A stretch of 64,000 bases of DNA from Karalla daura. Its lineage: Eukaryota > Chordata > Actinopteri > Chaetodontiformes > Leiognathidae. Where the stretch lies: assembly GCA_029224185.1 (NCBI GenBank), contig CM055188.1, forward strand, positions 2,109,001 to 2,173,000. The letters are read 5' to 3'. Under the pieces are notes generated by a model. The model ran no database searches, was not told the origin of the DNA, and saw only the letters and a list, made by a program, of their open reading frames with translations. Below, in pieces: positions 44,855 through 55,700 of the stretch. Positions within the stretch are counted from its first letter, which is position 1. Each line of letters opens with the position of its first letter. A program made the position numbers and the translations under genes.

Positions 44855-45730
44855 ATGTCTCTGCAAGCTGTCTTGACCAGTGCCTCCCCAACGCCCAGGC
44901 CACCTCCAATCCTTATAAAAGTGGTGGCAAGTCGGCCGAGAAGCCACGTTTTATCATGGCAGTTCGATGATGCTGGCGCCACGCCAGCAGTCACGAGGAG
45001 CAATGACATATGTGTAATAAGTGATGGGAGATCATTGGGGAAGATCACTTTATTCGAAACATTAAAGAGTAAAGTGAAAGTGGGAAACTCGTATTACATG
45101 CGGGGGTACAAGCTGAAGGGCCGCAACCCCCCATACAATATTTTTGTTACCCGGGAGACGCTATTTTTTAAAGCGGCTCCGGGGTGCATCCCGGAGGCGC
45201 TGGCTGCCGAGGCCGAGGGGCTCCTCTGCCCCAAATCCCATGACACTGACCTCAAAGATGTCAGAGGGGCAGAGGGGCTCCTCACAGTGCAGGGTGAGGT
45301 CCTCGAGGTCAGTTGATTTATTTTATTTATTTATTTTAAAGATACTGTTTGTGCCTACTACGTTCACATCACACCAATTATCTCTGTTGATCAGATTTCT
45401 GAAGTACAGAGGGTGACCGTAGGAGACGTCTGGGTCCCCAGGCGGAGGGTCACCCTTAAAAAGGTAGGCTTTAGAATCCATGAATGTGCTATTCGATGCC
45501 GACTCACGAGGATATTCCAGTCCATGTCATGTATTTTAAAAAAAACATGGGAAATACTATACAAATAAAAAATGAAACCAGTTAACATCATTTAACATCA
45601 TTATCTCAAGTTAAAGGAGCAATTCTTTCTTTTGTTGTCTCTTTCTTTCTTTCTTTCTTTCTTTCTTTTTGAAGGGCCAAGCGCAGACCACCGTTCACCT
45701 GTGGAGGGACCGTGGTGAAGTTAGTTTCAA
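44855..45730 (+). pseudogene. OB-fold/RPA-like gene, copy B (plus, 3' truncated)
   Basis: Three exons have good borders and are all in phase 0. Exon A is 44855-45307 (acceptor GTTTATTTCAG|ATG; donor CTCGAG|GTCAGT), exactly 151 codons: MSLQAVLTSASPTPRPPP, WQFDDAGATPA, KITLFETLK, SYYMRGYKLKG, FVTRETLFFKAAP, AEGLLCPK. Exon B is 45395-45463 (23 codons, VTVGDVWVPRRRVTLKK; donor AAG|GTAGGC). Exon C starts at 45675 after a CTTT tract (GQAQTTVHLWRD) but departs from copy A after about 12 codons and reaches a stop. The layout (basic N-terminus, short beta-rich blocks, LWRD signature) fits tandem OB folds of an RPA-like fish family; the name is inference. Exons A and B are intact, but loss of the distal part argues against a functional gene. 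Confidence 0.65.
45640..45672 (+). repeat. CTTT polypyrimidine tract at exon C acceptor
   Basis: Eight or so CTTT units immediately before GAAG|GGCCAAG; also present, inverted, before the same exon in copy A. Confidence 0.92.
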
Positions 45731-46079
45731 GTTGGATATTCGACAGATATTCACATATTTGCAATATAGGGGGGTTGCGCGGTGCGCGCACCCGCACTCC
45801 TCAAAACAAGATACAGATGCGTAATCCTCCTCCGCTCCTGCTCCTCTCCTCTGCTCTCCTCTCCTCCTCCGCTCCCGCACCTCTTGTCCTCTCCTCTCCC
45901 CCCAACTGCTGGGTTCAGTGTTCCCGCACAAGAGATTCTGTTTTTCAAAATAAAAGGTTTTTCAAAATAAAAGATCGTTCAGACTCAGATAATACATATA
46001 ACTGAAATAATTATTTCTTGTGCGGCCCGTAATTCACCATAATTCACCAACCAATTAACATACCATTGTTTTCTAAGAG
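45731..46079. other. Spacer with pyrimidine-rich tract
   Basis: CTCCTCTCCTCC-type sequence (45826-45905), then a duplicated TTTTTCAAAATAAAAG word. No gene recognised. Confidence 0.5.
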
Positions 46080-47190
46080 GGAACACCATTTTTTTCAATA
46101 GCTTTCACATGAAGGGACGTTGGGGCCCCAAACTTTGCAGCGTTTTTTTCTGATTTTATGCCCCTTTCTATGTATATTTGCATCAAATCAAAATACCATT
46201 GTTTCCAAAGGGGAAAACATTTCTTTCAATAGCTTTCACATGAAGGGACCTTGGGGCCCCAAACTTTGCAGCATACTTTGGCTACATGGGAATACTAAGA
46301 CACACCACTGCTTTTTGAGATTTGATGCCCACTTCTATGTATATCCACAGAAAATCAAAATACCATTGTTTTCAATGGGGAAAACTCATTTCTTTCAATA
46401 GCTTTCACATGAAGGGACCTTGGGGCCCCAAACTTTGCAGCATACTTTGGCTACATGGGACGACAAAGACACACCACTGCTTTTTGAGATTTTATGCCTC
46501 CTTGTATGTATATCCACAGAAAATCAAAATACCATTGTTTTCAATGGGGAAAAAACATTTCTTTCAATAGCTTTCACATGAAGGGACCTTGGGGCCCCAA
46601 ACCTTGCAGCATGCTTTGGCTACATGGGACTACTGAGACACACCACTGCTTTTTTGGATTTTATGCCCCTTTCTATGTATATTTGCATCAAATCAAAATA
46701 CCATTGTTTTCAATGGGGAAAACACATTTCTTTCAATAGCTTTTACATGAAGGGACCTTGGGGCCCCAAACTTTGCAGCATACTTTGGCTACATGGGACT
46801 ACTAAGACACACCACTGCTTTTTTGGATTTTATGCCCCCTTCTATGTATATCCACAGAAAATCAAAATACCATTGTTTTCAATGGGGAAAACTCATTTCT
46901 TTCAATAGCTTTCACATGAAGGGACCTTGGGGCCCCAAATTTGCAGCATACTTTGGCTACATGGGACTACTAAGACACACCACTGCTTTTTGAGATTTGA
47001 TGCCTACTTGTATGTATATCCACAGAAAATCAAAATACCATTGTTTTCAATTGGGAAAACACATTTCTTTCAATAGCTTTCACATGAAGGGACCTTGGGG
47101 CCCCAAACCTTGCAGCATGCTTTGGCTACATGGGACTACTAAGACACACCACCGCTTTTTGAAATTTGATGCCCCCTTCTATGTGTATTT
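46080..47190 (+). repeat. 169-bp satellite, seven units
   Basis: GAAGGGAC recurs at 46111, 46242, 46411, 46580, 46749, 46918 and 47087: five successive steps of exactly 169 bp after a first unit shortened to 131. Each unit contains CTTGGGGCCCCAAAC (a perfect GGGGCCCC palindrome), TTTGGCTACATGGGA and CAAAATACCATTGTTTTCAA. The 80-100 codon ORFs in it are by-products. Confidence 0.96.
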
Positions 47191-47920
47191 ACCATTTGTA
47201 CTTGTCTCTTTAAGATGTATTTTTTCGGCTGGTAATTTAAAAAATGCAAATAAAAATTACTTTAAAATTAAGATTTCCAAATCTGAAAACGTACAGTTAT
47301 AGTGGAATCACCCATTGGATTAGTCATATTGTTTTTTTTCTCATGATAAATCTTTTTTTCAGTTGTTTCAACATTGAATGACTTTTCTTAATTCAAATCA
47401 ATGTTGAATAGTTGAATACTTTTTATTGTATTTCTGTATTTTAGAACTGTATTTTTACAACAATCTTTGAACCTATAAATATGGTTACAATAGTTATATA
47501 ATAACCTTTGATTAAGATATCACCTGAGCTCATTCTCAGCTACAGAGGTTGAGTTAATCTTTTACCACCAGTAGGTGGCCACGATGAGTTTGAATGAACA
47601 TTGAACAATTGAACATTGAACAATTCCTTGGAGAAGAAAAGGCAGCACATGGAAGTACAAGGATGGGGAGACTAAGAAAAGGCAAAAAAGCTAAAACCAA
47701 AATAAGTAAACAAAAGCAACAATGTCATTAGTATAACAATATCAACAACACAACAAAAAAAAACAAGCATGCCCTGAGGTACCCTCCATGGCATGGCTCT
47801 GTTCCCATCTTAATAACATACCCTCGCCATGTATTACGAGTGGCTTTGTGATGGCTTTAAAGAACTCCTATAATCATCATGAAAATACATCCTAAAGAGA
47901 TATACAAAAAAGTCTCTTGA
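47191..47920. other. AT-rich spacer without a gene
   Basis: AT-rich with some TTGAATA-like words; short ORFs only. Confidence 0.5.
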
Positions 47921-48525
47921 TATGATGCCCGTAACCCGACAGGAAGTCGGCCATTTTGATATGAATTTTTGAATTTTTAAAACCTCTTCTCTGAGGGCTT
48001 CAATTGGCTTCAAATTTGGTACAAATCATCTATCAAACCCCTCCCCATAAAGCTTTTTGTAGAGTAGAAAAATGAACATTTGTAGGCTTATATAGTTTAT
48101 CAAGATGCAAAAAAGTCTCTTGCACTGATGGTCAGAACTGGACAGGAAGTCGGCCATTTTGGTTTCAAGTGTCAAGTTTTGCTATTTCAATACATCACCT
48201 GTCACCCGAGTCTGCCTACAGATTTCATCCCCATCAACTACTTAATATATTGTATAAGATCACCTAAATGGCATTGTGATCAAAAGTTCAGAAAAGATTC
48301 TCTCTGTCAAGTGGTGTAGCTGTATGACAGCCATAGTAGAGAGACGGTTCATTTTCTGAATCACAGGGATGCTGCTCAGCCCAGAAGCTAACCCTCTTCA
48401 GAATGTGCTAAAAAATGGATTCTTGGGATGGCCTAGGAACCAAATTGACCCAGCAGTCGCCAGTACCCCGAACGGGTGCGTAGGCGAGGACCCGCTCACA
48501 GCTGCTTGCAGCTTTAATTAAACTC
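47921..48525 (+). repeat. Teleost AGTCGGCCATTTTG-type dispersed repeat
   Basis: ACAGGAAGTCGGCCATTTTG occurs twice (47938 and 48141), followed by GTGATCAAAAGTTCAGAAAA, GTGTAGCTGTATGACAGCCA and an end of GCGAGGACCCGCTCACAGCT / TTGCAGCTTTAATTA. I recognise this as a widespread fish repeat family often bounded by GTGTGAATGC hairpins. This copy lacks the hairpin. Confidence 0.6.
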
Positions 48526-48780
48526 TTAAGACCCTCCTGTTCAACCAGAGATGGGGTGAAGTTCCTTCAGTCATCTCAGCAATGCTCTCTATGATATCAA
48601 TGGCTGTTTGTGAATTATCTAGGTGACATGACAAAATGATCAAGCTAATTAGTTCTGTAACTGTAATTTGCATGTAGCCCAAATAGGAAAACTATTTTTC
48701 CTTCAACAGTCAACACAAAGGGGTTATTATATCTACCAGGTTTGAGGTACATATCTTTATATCTCTGATCACCTATTTCT
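48526..48780. other. Unassigned spacer
   Basis: No recognised sequence. Confidence 0.4.
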
Positions 48781-49341
48781 ATTCCAACATTACTATATCC
48801 AACATTACTATATGTTGGAGATTACCTGGATATTGCTGACTTCTTGGTAGAGGAGTCTCCTCCAGAGACCTCTGCCTCTGTGTGGGGGGTTTGGTTTGGG
48901 GACCCATCCTCCTTCCTCAAATTTTTTTGCTGCTCATTGCTTTCTCCGGGGTGAACTGCGTTTATGTGTTTAGATAAATTGATGGTGTTACCACAGTACC
49001 TAATAACTTTTTTGCACACATCACATGTGGCAGTGTCCTTGTCGACGGCAGTAAATAATGTCCACACAACGCTTCTCTTTCTCTCCGCCATCATGGCCTC
49101 TCAGTGCTCTGAGAGCAGGGAGGGGGAGGGGGAAAGCGTGATTAGCAGAGAGAGAGAGGGGTGGGGGTGAAGAGAAAGGTGCGCTGCAGAGAAACAGCAC
49201 TCGCATGAACTCTGCAGTTTCTCTTCAATACGTCCAGCAAATTACTTGAATTTACTCACAATGAAAGGCTTGATACAATCAAACTAGTATTGATCCAATT
49301 CTGACATCCACCTTGGTATCGATACTTTACGCCCACCCCTA
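48781..49341 (-). mobile_element. 5' end of a hAT element with BED finger (minus)
   Basis: On the minus strand a terminal repeat-like TAGGGGTGGGCGTAAAGTAT begins at 49341, about 250 bp before the BED-finger ORF. The 3' part is missing: coding ends at 48822 within short repeats (TCCAACATTACTATA twice). The terminus type is known from fish hATs; no right end is visible. Confidence 0.65.
48822..49094 (-). pseudogene. BED-type zinc finger exon of hAT transposase
   Basis: The 90-codon frame reads MMAERKRSVVWTLFTAVDKD, CDVCKKVI (C-x2-C at about residues 24-27), NTINLSKHINAVHP (H-x4-H at about 42-47), then a Ser/Glu-rich linker. This is a complete BED finger, the N-terminal DNA-binding module of hAT transposases and ZBED proteins. 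No catalytic domain follows, so it is a truncated remnant. Confidence 0.75.
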
Positions 49342-49555
49342 GTTCATACAGATTTAGAACAACACACTTATCAAAGGTAGTGAAACAAGGACAGTAGTAA
49401 AACAGCCTCACAGAGTAACTAAATTCCACCATGTCAGTGTTGATAAGGCATTTTTTGTCAGTGTATGTGGTTTAAAAAAAATGCATCATCCATTTAATGT
49501 GCATTTCCCTCTTGTCTTACAGGTGTGCTGTTTTGCAGTTGTCTCTCTCCATCTC
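49342..49555. other. Unassigned spacer
   Basis: No recognised sequence. Confidence 0.4.
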
Positions 49556-50035
49556 CCCTGTCATTATTGGACGCTCTGCCTTTCTGTCCCCCTACTTCTG
49601 TCCACTCTATCTACATTATTGGACGCTCTGTCTTTCTGTCCCGCTACCTCTGTCCACTCTATCTACATTATTGGACGCTCTGTCTTTCTGTCCCGCTACC
49701 TCTGTCCACTCTAGCTACATTATTGGACGCTCTGTCTTTCTGTCCCGCTACCTCTGTCCACTCTATCTACATTATTGGACGCTCTGTCTTTCTGTCCCAC
49801 TACCTCTGTCCACTCTAGCTATATAATTGGACGCTCTGTCTTTCTGTCCCCCTACCTCTGTCCACTCTATCTACATTATTGGACGCTCTGTCTTTCTGTC
49901 CCACTACCTCTGTCCACTCTAGCTATATTATTGGACGCTCTGTCTCTCCTGTCCCTCTACCCCCTCTATCTACATTCCTGGACGCTCTGTCTTTCTGTCC
50001 CTCTACTCTATCCCCCACTCTATCCATCTACAGAA
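49556..50035 (+). repeat. 52-bp minisatellite
   Basis: GGACGCTCTG recurs at 49569, 49621, 49673, 49725 and 49777 and onward at 52-bp spacing, about nine units, the last ones degenerate. Because 52 is not a multiple of three, all three forward frames stay open in turn. Confidence 0.96.
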
Positions 50036-50611
50036 CTGAAAAAGTTGAAAAACGTTGAAAACTGATTTCATGCTGTTTTTGGATCTGTGAGTTTCTCCGC
50101 TCACACTTTTCTGCCTCTCCTTTCTCTTCCCAACACACCTGATTTGACTTTTGCAATTAGTTATAAGTGAATCGTTAACACTGTCACACTTGTAAGTCAG
50201 CTATCAAGAAAGGTATTTTTACACAAGTGAATATTCAACAAAAGAAGTTCTTGCTTTGGCTCTTTCAATTGTCATTGTAATTGGAAGACAGTTTACACTA
50301 CAAACATTGGATTGCAAAAACTAAAAAGGTGAAGTTTCAAATTGAATACTGTACATAATAAAAACATAATTTGTTGATACAAGGTGTGTAATTAAAGTAA
50401 GGCTTTGTGACTAGTGCACAGAAAAAGTACTGTTACAAAGGTACACATAAGAACCAATTGGAGTGAAAATCCACATTGAACTATAAGAAAGTATAGTTCT
50501 TCTTGGACCTTGTTGCTGTGGATCCCTGTTGGCTTCTATCCAAAGGTTTGTGTTGACTGCTAACACCGCTAAGGGTAAACAAACCAACAGTAATTCTTTA
50601 TCACTTACAGT
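50036..50611. other. Presumed 5' flank of the Helentron
   Basis: No coding sequence. GTTGAAAAACGTTGAAAACT near 50045 echoes the satellite vocabulary. I could not locate the Helentron 5' terminus here. Confidence 0.4.
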
Positions 50612-52732
50612 GTGTTTAATATCTTGGCTGTGTACTCAAGAAAAACTTGTAGTTTCAGAGTGCAACAAAAATGCCAAGAAAGAGCAAGAGGTCCCAAGGT
50701 CAGAGTGCCCGCTGGCAGAGGTCACATGATCAGACAACAAAGTGAAGATGCAGGACGTGGTTCTGACAACAGAGAGGGAGAAGGAAAGATGTCTGCAGCG
50801 TGTCTTGCTCGCACCGTGACAGAGAGAACTCCAAGTGATGCGACATGGGTGTCAAAGGTATGTGCAGATGTCTTAAATACAGGATGTCATGGTGATGGTG
50901 TTCCATGTGTGGTGGGTTCTTCTCATGCTGACCAGCTAAAGCTACCAGAAGCATCCGATGCTGAGATTGTGCAGAGGGGACATCACAGTAGTAATTCTTT
51001 TGAAGCAGCTTTTCATGCATCCTCTGTAGACCTGACAGTCCAGCCATCTGTACAACATGTGCGTGCATCCTACAGTCAGGCTTCTCTGAAATATGGCAAA
51101 TCCAGAAACCAGCAGTGTACCTGTAACTCGCTCACTTTCCTTGCTTTCCTCCATGAGGATGAAAACATCACCAAAGCAGACCTTGACCTTGTTTTGGATA
51201 AAGGAAATGTAATGTATAAGGAGGCCAGGAAAAGATTTCCGAAGCACATCCATTTGGCAACTGACGAGCTCCCTGACACAGTTTCTGCACGCAGACATGT
51301 ACGTCATGTGGACATGACACAACTCTCCAGATACGGCACATTAGGAACACCTTTGCCCGGAGCTGTCGACAGCTTTTTGGATCTTGAGGCAGGACTGAGC
51401 TGCTTATTATCAGATGTGCAGTACGCATTGTTAGTAATGTCACAGCTGTGTATTGCAGTGTTCAGAACCAGGTCAGGCAGATACGGTTTCTTTGATCCTC
51501 ACGCCAGAACAGCCGAGGGTTTGCCCCTTTCTGTGGGTTCATACAGTGCTGGTACTGCCGTCATGCTGACGTTCAGTCATCTCAGTGATATGATTGACAG
51601 GCTCCTACAGTATCACAGGATATCTGGCACGCCATCGTCCTGTACCTACGAGTTGAAGCCTGTGGAGTTTTACAATGTGAACTCAATCAACCTGAGTGAC
51701 ACTGTCCCAGACGCTAATGCTCACTCTGCTGCTGCATCAGCTGTTCTGTTGGATGACACAGTAAGCGAACCAGAACCATTGAGCCAGTTCTGTTTGAACT
51801 CTGCGCCATCAGGAGATGCTTCTGCTGCATCAGTAAACACAGTCTGCAGTGATAACGTCCTCAATGACATCGCCCGCCAGTTGTCTAAGCGTAGTAAACG
51901 GCAAAGGAAAAAATTTAAGAGGCGTTTACTGATTTCTGAAGGTGTATCGGGCCAGAAAGAGAATCTGAAACAAACAAGACAAGCTGAATTACGCCAAAAG
52001 AAAAAAGATAGTATGAAAACTAAATACAGAGATAATGTTCACTTTAGCACAAAGCAAAAACAATATATGAAGACATGCTACAGAGACAATACTGAATATA
52101 AACAGAAAAAACAACAGTATGTCACCAGCAGATACAGAGAGCATGAAGGATTCAGAAAGAGGCAAAAAGAGTACATCACCGGCAGATACAGAGAGCATGA
52201 AGGATTCAGAAAGAGGCAAAAAGAGTACATCACCGGCAGATACAGAGAGAATGAAGGATTCAGAAAGAGGCAAAAAGAGTACATCACCGGCAGATACAGA
52301 GAGCATGAAGGATTCAGAAAGAGGCAAAAAAGTACATCACCGGCAGATACAGAGAGCATGAAGGATTCAGAAAGAGGCAAAAAGAGTATATCACTAACAG
52401 ATACAGAGAGCATGAAGGATTCAAAAGGAGGCAAAAAGAGTATATCACCGGCAGATACAGTGAGCATGAAGGATTCAGAAAGAGGCAAAAAGAGTATATC
52501 ACCGGCAGATACAGAGAGCATCAAGGATTCAGAAAGAGGCAAAAAGAGTATATCACTGGCAGATACAGAGAGCATGAAGGATTCAGAAAGAGGCAAAAAG
52601 AGTACATCACACGCCGATACAGAGAGCATGATGGATTTAGACAGAGACAAAAAGAGTACTTCACCAGGCGATACAGAGAGCATGAAGGATTTAGAGAGAG
52701 GCAAAGATCTTATATCACTCAGCGTTATGTAA
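50612..52732 (+). pseudogene. Helentron polyprotein, N-terminal part: C76-like peptidase plus basic repeats
   Basis: First segment of a gene split by a frameshift. Residues about 150-330 resemble the C76 (herpesvirus tegument-type deubiquitinase) fold: NQQCTCNSLTFLAFL near 166-180 gives a Gln/Cys site (C169 or C171), and GRYGFFDPHA near 290 gives the Asp295/His297 pair. Similar peptidase-plus-Helitron proteins occur in fish as I recall. From about residue 440 the protein is Lys/Arg-rich, then 18-residue repeats (RYREHEGFRKRQKEYITG) run from 52130. One 54-bp unit (52292-52344) is 53 bp, so the frame shifts near 52328 and the remaining residues to 52732 are out of frame. The start is uncertain: ATG 50612, 50789 and an out-of-frame MPRKSKRSQGQ at 50671 all compete. 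Confidence 0.75.
52130..52715 (+). repeat. 54-bp coding tandem repeat
   Basis: About eleven units of AGATACAGAGAGCATGAAGG.. at 54-bp (18-codon) spacing, coding a basic, probably helical YREHEGFRKRQKEYITGR motif. The fourth unit is 53 bp long: its A-run GCAAAAAAGTAC replaces GCAAAAAGAGTAC. The last units are diverged and merge into unique coding sequence. Confidence 0.95.
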
Positions 52733-52767
52733 ATGACAAAGTCTTCAGGGTCAGACACAAAGAACTA

Positions 52768-55700
52768 ATGAGACGGCAAATGCGAGACAGATATGAGAAC
52801 AATACCACATTTAGGTGTGCCCACAAGATGAGATGTGCGATGAAAATAAAAAAGAAATACAGAAGAATAACTAGAGCATCGTGTGAGAGCGACAACACTT
52901 TGATACAGGAAGCAATATCGGTTTTCAGAACCCAGATAAAGGCCGGTCCTACCTATGTGTGCACCGTATGTCACAAGGCCTCATTTCCAAATCAAATAAA
53001 ACTGTGCAAGAGGACAAATTACAGTAAAAATCCAGAAGTGGTTGCAGCATGCCTGACGGGAAAGTATGTTCATGTGTGTGACAGTGAATGCAGAAATAAA
53101 CAGTGCAAGGTGCCTGATGAGAGAAGGAGTCAGTGGATTTGTCACACCTGCCATAACCATCTCAAGAATGGAGCTATGCCGTCCCTCGCTGTAGGCAACA
53201 ACTTGGAGCTTGCTGATATTCCACCTGAGCTGTGCGACCTCAACATTCTGGAGAGACATCTCATAGCAAAATGCATAACATTTGCCAAAATCATTCCTCT
53301 TCCCAAAGGCAGACAGAAAGCAATACAATGTAATGTAGTCTGTGTTCCATCTGAAGTCCAAGAAACAGTCGACGCTCTACCCCGACTGAGAAGTCAGGTC
53401 ATGAGAGTGAAACTGAAGAGACGATTGTGTTACAAAGGTCATCAGCTGCTACAGACGGTTACCTGGTCTAAACTGGTGCAGGCGCTGCATAAACTGAAAT
53501 GCATTCATCCACAGTATGAGGACGTCACTATCCGAGATGAGGCAGAGTTATGCGATCCTACGATTCCCGATGAAAGCGACGATGATGATGAAAACATGGA
53601 GGATGATGATTACGATGAAGAGGATTTGATGGATATCGACAGGTTTGAGAGTGCTGCTCTGCATGAGGCGGAAAATGAGCCAGAAAATGATGACCTGCTG
53701 CTTTGTGATGAACAACCACAGGAGCAGAGATGTGATCCGGACCAGGAAGGTGACATGCCCAATGGAGGTGTTGCTCTGGAGTCATGTCTTCAGCCGTGTG
53801 ATGTTTCAGAGGAGATACTGTGTTTCAGCGAAGGAATCTACTCTGTGGCCCCAGCAGAAGGAAACAGTCCAGTGAGCTTTTTTAAAACACCTAAGCTGGA
53901 GGCCATGGCTTTCCCAGTTCAGTTCCCCACTGGTCAGAACACACTGGATGAAAAGAGGCCGATAAAGCTGACGCCCAGCAGTTATTTCAAAGCCAGGCTT
54001 TTTGGTGTGGACGACCGGTTTGCCAGAGACCCAAACTATTTGTTCTTTGCGCAGTTTGTGACAGAAATACACTTGGCCACCTCCAGCATGACGATACAGC
54101 TGCGTAAAGGGAAAACTTTTACCAGAGATGGACGCAAAATAACCTCAAGAATGTTGCAAGACAGACGGGAGGTCGAGAGACTGGTGCGAAACAAGGACGC
54201 AGTCAGATTCATGCAGCCGCTCAGAGGAACACCAGCCTATTGGGAGAAAACGACGCGAGACCTTTTTGCCATGATCAGACAGCTGGGAACCCCGACATTC
54301 TTTTGTACATTTTCAGCAGCTGAAATGCGTTGGCCAGAGGTGATTGAGGCGATCAAGACTCAGCAGGGTGAGGAAGTTAATTTCGATGACCTCGACTGGT
54401 CCACAAAGTGTGATATATTGCGGAGCAATCCTGTGACCACCATGCGCATGTTTGACAAACGTGTGGAGGCCCTATACAGAGATTTGATCTTGTCTCCCGC
54501 ACAGCCTCTTGGCAAAGTTATTGACTATTTTCACCGAGTGGAATTTCAGAACAGAGGAAGCCCGCACATTCACTGTCTGTTTTGGGTGGAAGGTGCGCCT
54601 GTGTTTGGGGAGGACAGCGACCAGGATGTGTGCGATTTTGTGGACCGGTACATCACAGCTCGGCTACCTGACCAGCATAAACAACCTGATGTGTACAAGA
54701 AAGTTACCGAAGTGCAGATGCACAGCAAAAACCACTCACGGACATGTTTCAAAAGTGTGGCCACTGGATGTCGTTTTGGATTTCCCAAACCTCCCTGCAG
54801 ACAGACGATGATATCGATGCCCGGGGAGGATATAGATTCAAAGGTACTGGAAGCAGCAAAGGAAAAACTGAGACCGTTGAACCAGCTGCTGAACGAGCCT
54901 GAAACCGCCTCCCTGAGTTTGGAGGAGCTCCTGGCACGATGTGAACTAACTCTGGGTGAGTATGAGCAGTGCTTGCACATGATGAGCGCATCCAGTGCTG
55001 TAATACTGAAGCGAGATCCGAAGGACTGCTGGGTGAATGGATACAACCCTTACCTTCTCGATGCCTGGGACGCAAACATCGATGTGCAGTTCATCCTCAG
55101 TTATTACAGTTTGATACATTACATCTGCACGTACATTTGCAAAAGTGAGAACTCGGTAAGCGACTACCTGAAAACACTCATCGAGAACTCCAACACAGAG
55201 TGCGTCAACGAGTGTGACGAAATGAGGGAAATCATGCAGGCGTATTCCAAAAAGAGAGAGGTCAGCGCTCAGGAGTGTGTGACTCGGGCATGTGGCATCA
55301 ACATGAAGAAGTGCTCGCGCGGAGTTGTATTCATACCAACGGATGACAATCCATTGCAAATGAGTCGTCCCCTGTCGTACCTAGAGAACACAGCACCTGA
55401 GAGTGCAAATGTGTGGATGACGTCTCTGACAGACAAGTACAAAGCCAGACCTGAAACACCAGAGTTTGAGGCGATGTGCATGGCTGACTTTGCCTCTATG
55501 TGCAGGATTGTGTATGGCCAACAGGCTAAAGGTGAGCATGTTTTGCCCCTGCTGAATGACTTGGGATTTGTTCAGTTGAGAAGAAACGATAAGCCTGCAA
55601 TCATCAGATATTATCGCCGGTCACAGGACAAGTATCCCGAGCAGTTTTATGGCTCCTTGCTGAAACTGTACCTCCCATACCGATCAGACCAGGAGCTGAG

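Noticed and set aside
46120..47302. Series of 66-101 codon ORFs
   Set aside because: Each follows the 169-bp satellite period and shifts frame at every unit.
49556..50035. Possible CRISPR-like repeat array
   Set aside because: Units are contiguous without unique spacers, and the window is vertebrate DNA.
49481..50065. Three overlapping 77-109 codon ORFs
   Set aside because: They are the three frames of a 52-bp minisatellite, which keeps all frames open by chance.
50529..50729. 66-codon ORF upstream of the Helentron gene
   Set aside because: It overlaps the gene start in another frame with no recognised domain; a short MPRKSKRSQ-like start at 50671 is mentioned only as an alternative N-terminus.
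51989..52758. Minus-strand ORFs of 112 and 226 codons with LFLPLSESFMLSVSAGD repeats
   Set aside because: Antisense shadow of the 54-bp coding repeat of the Helentron protein.
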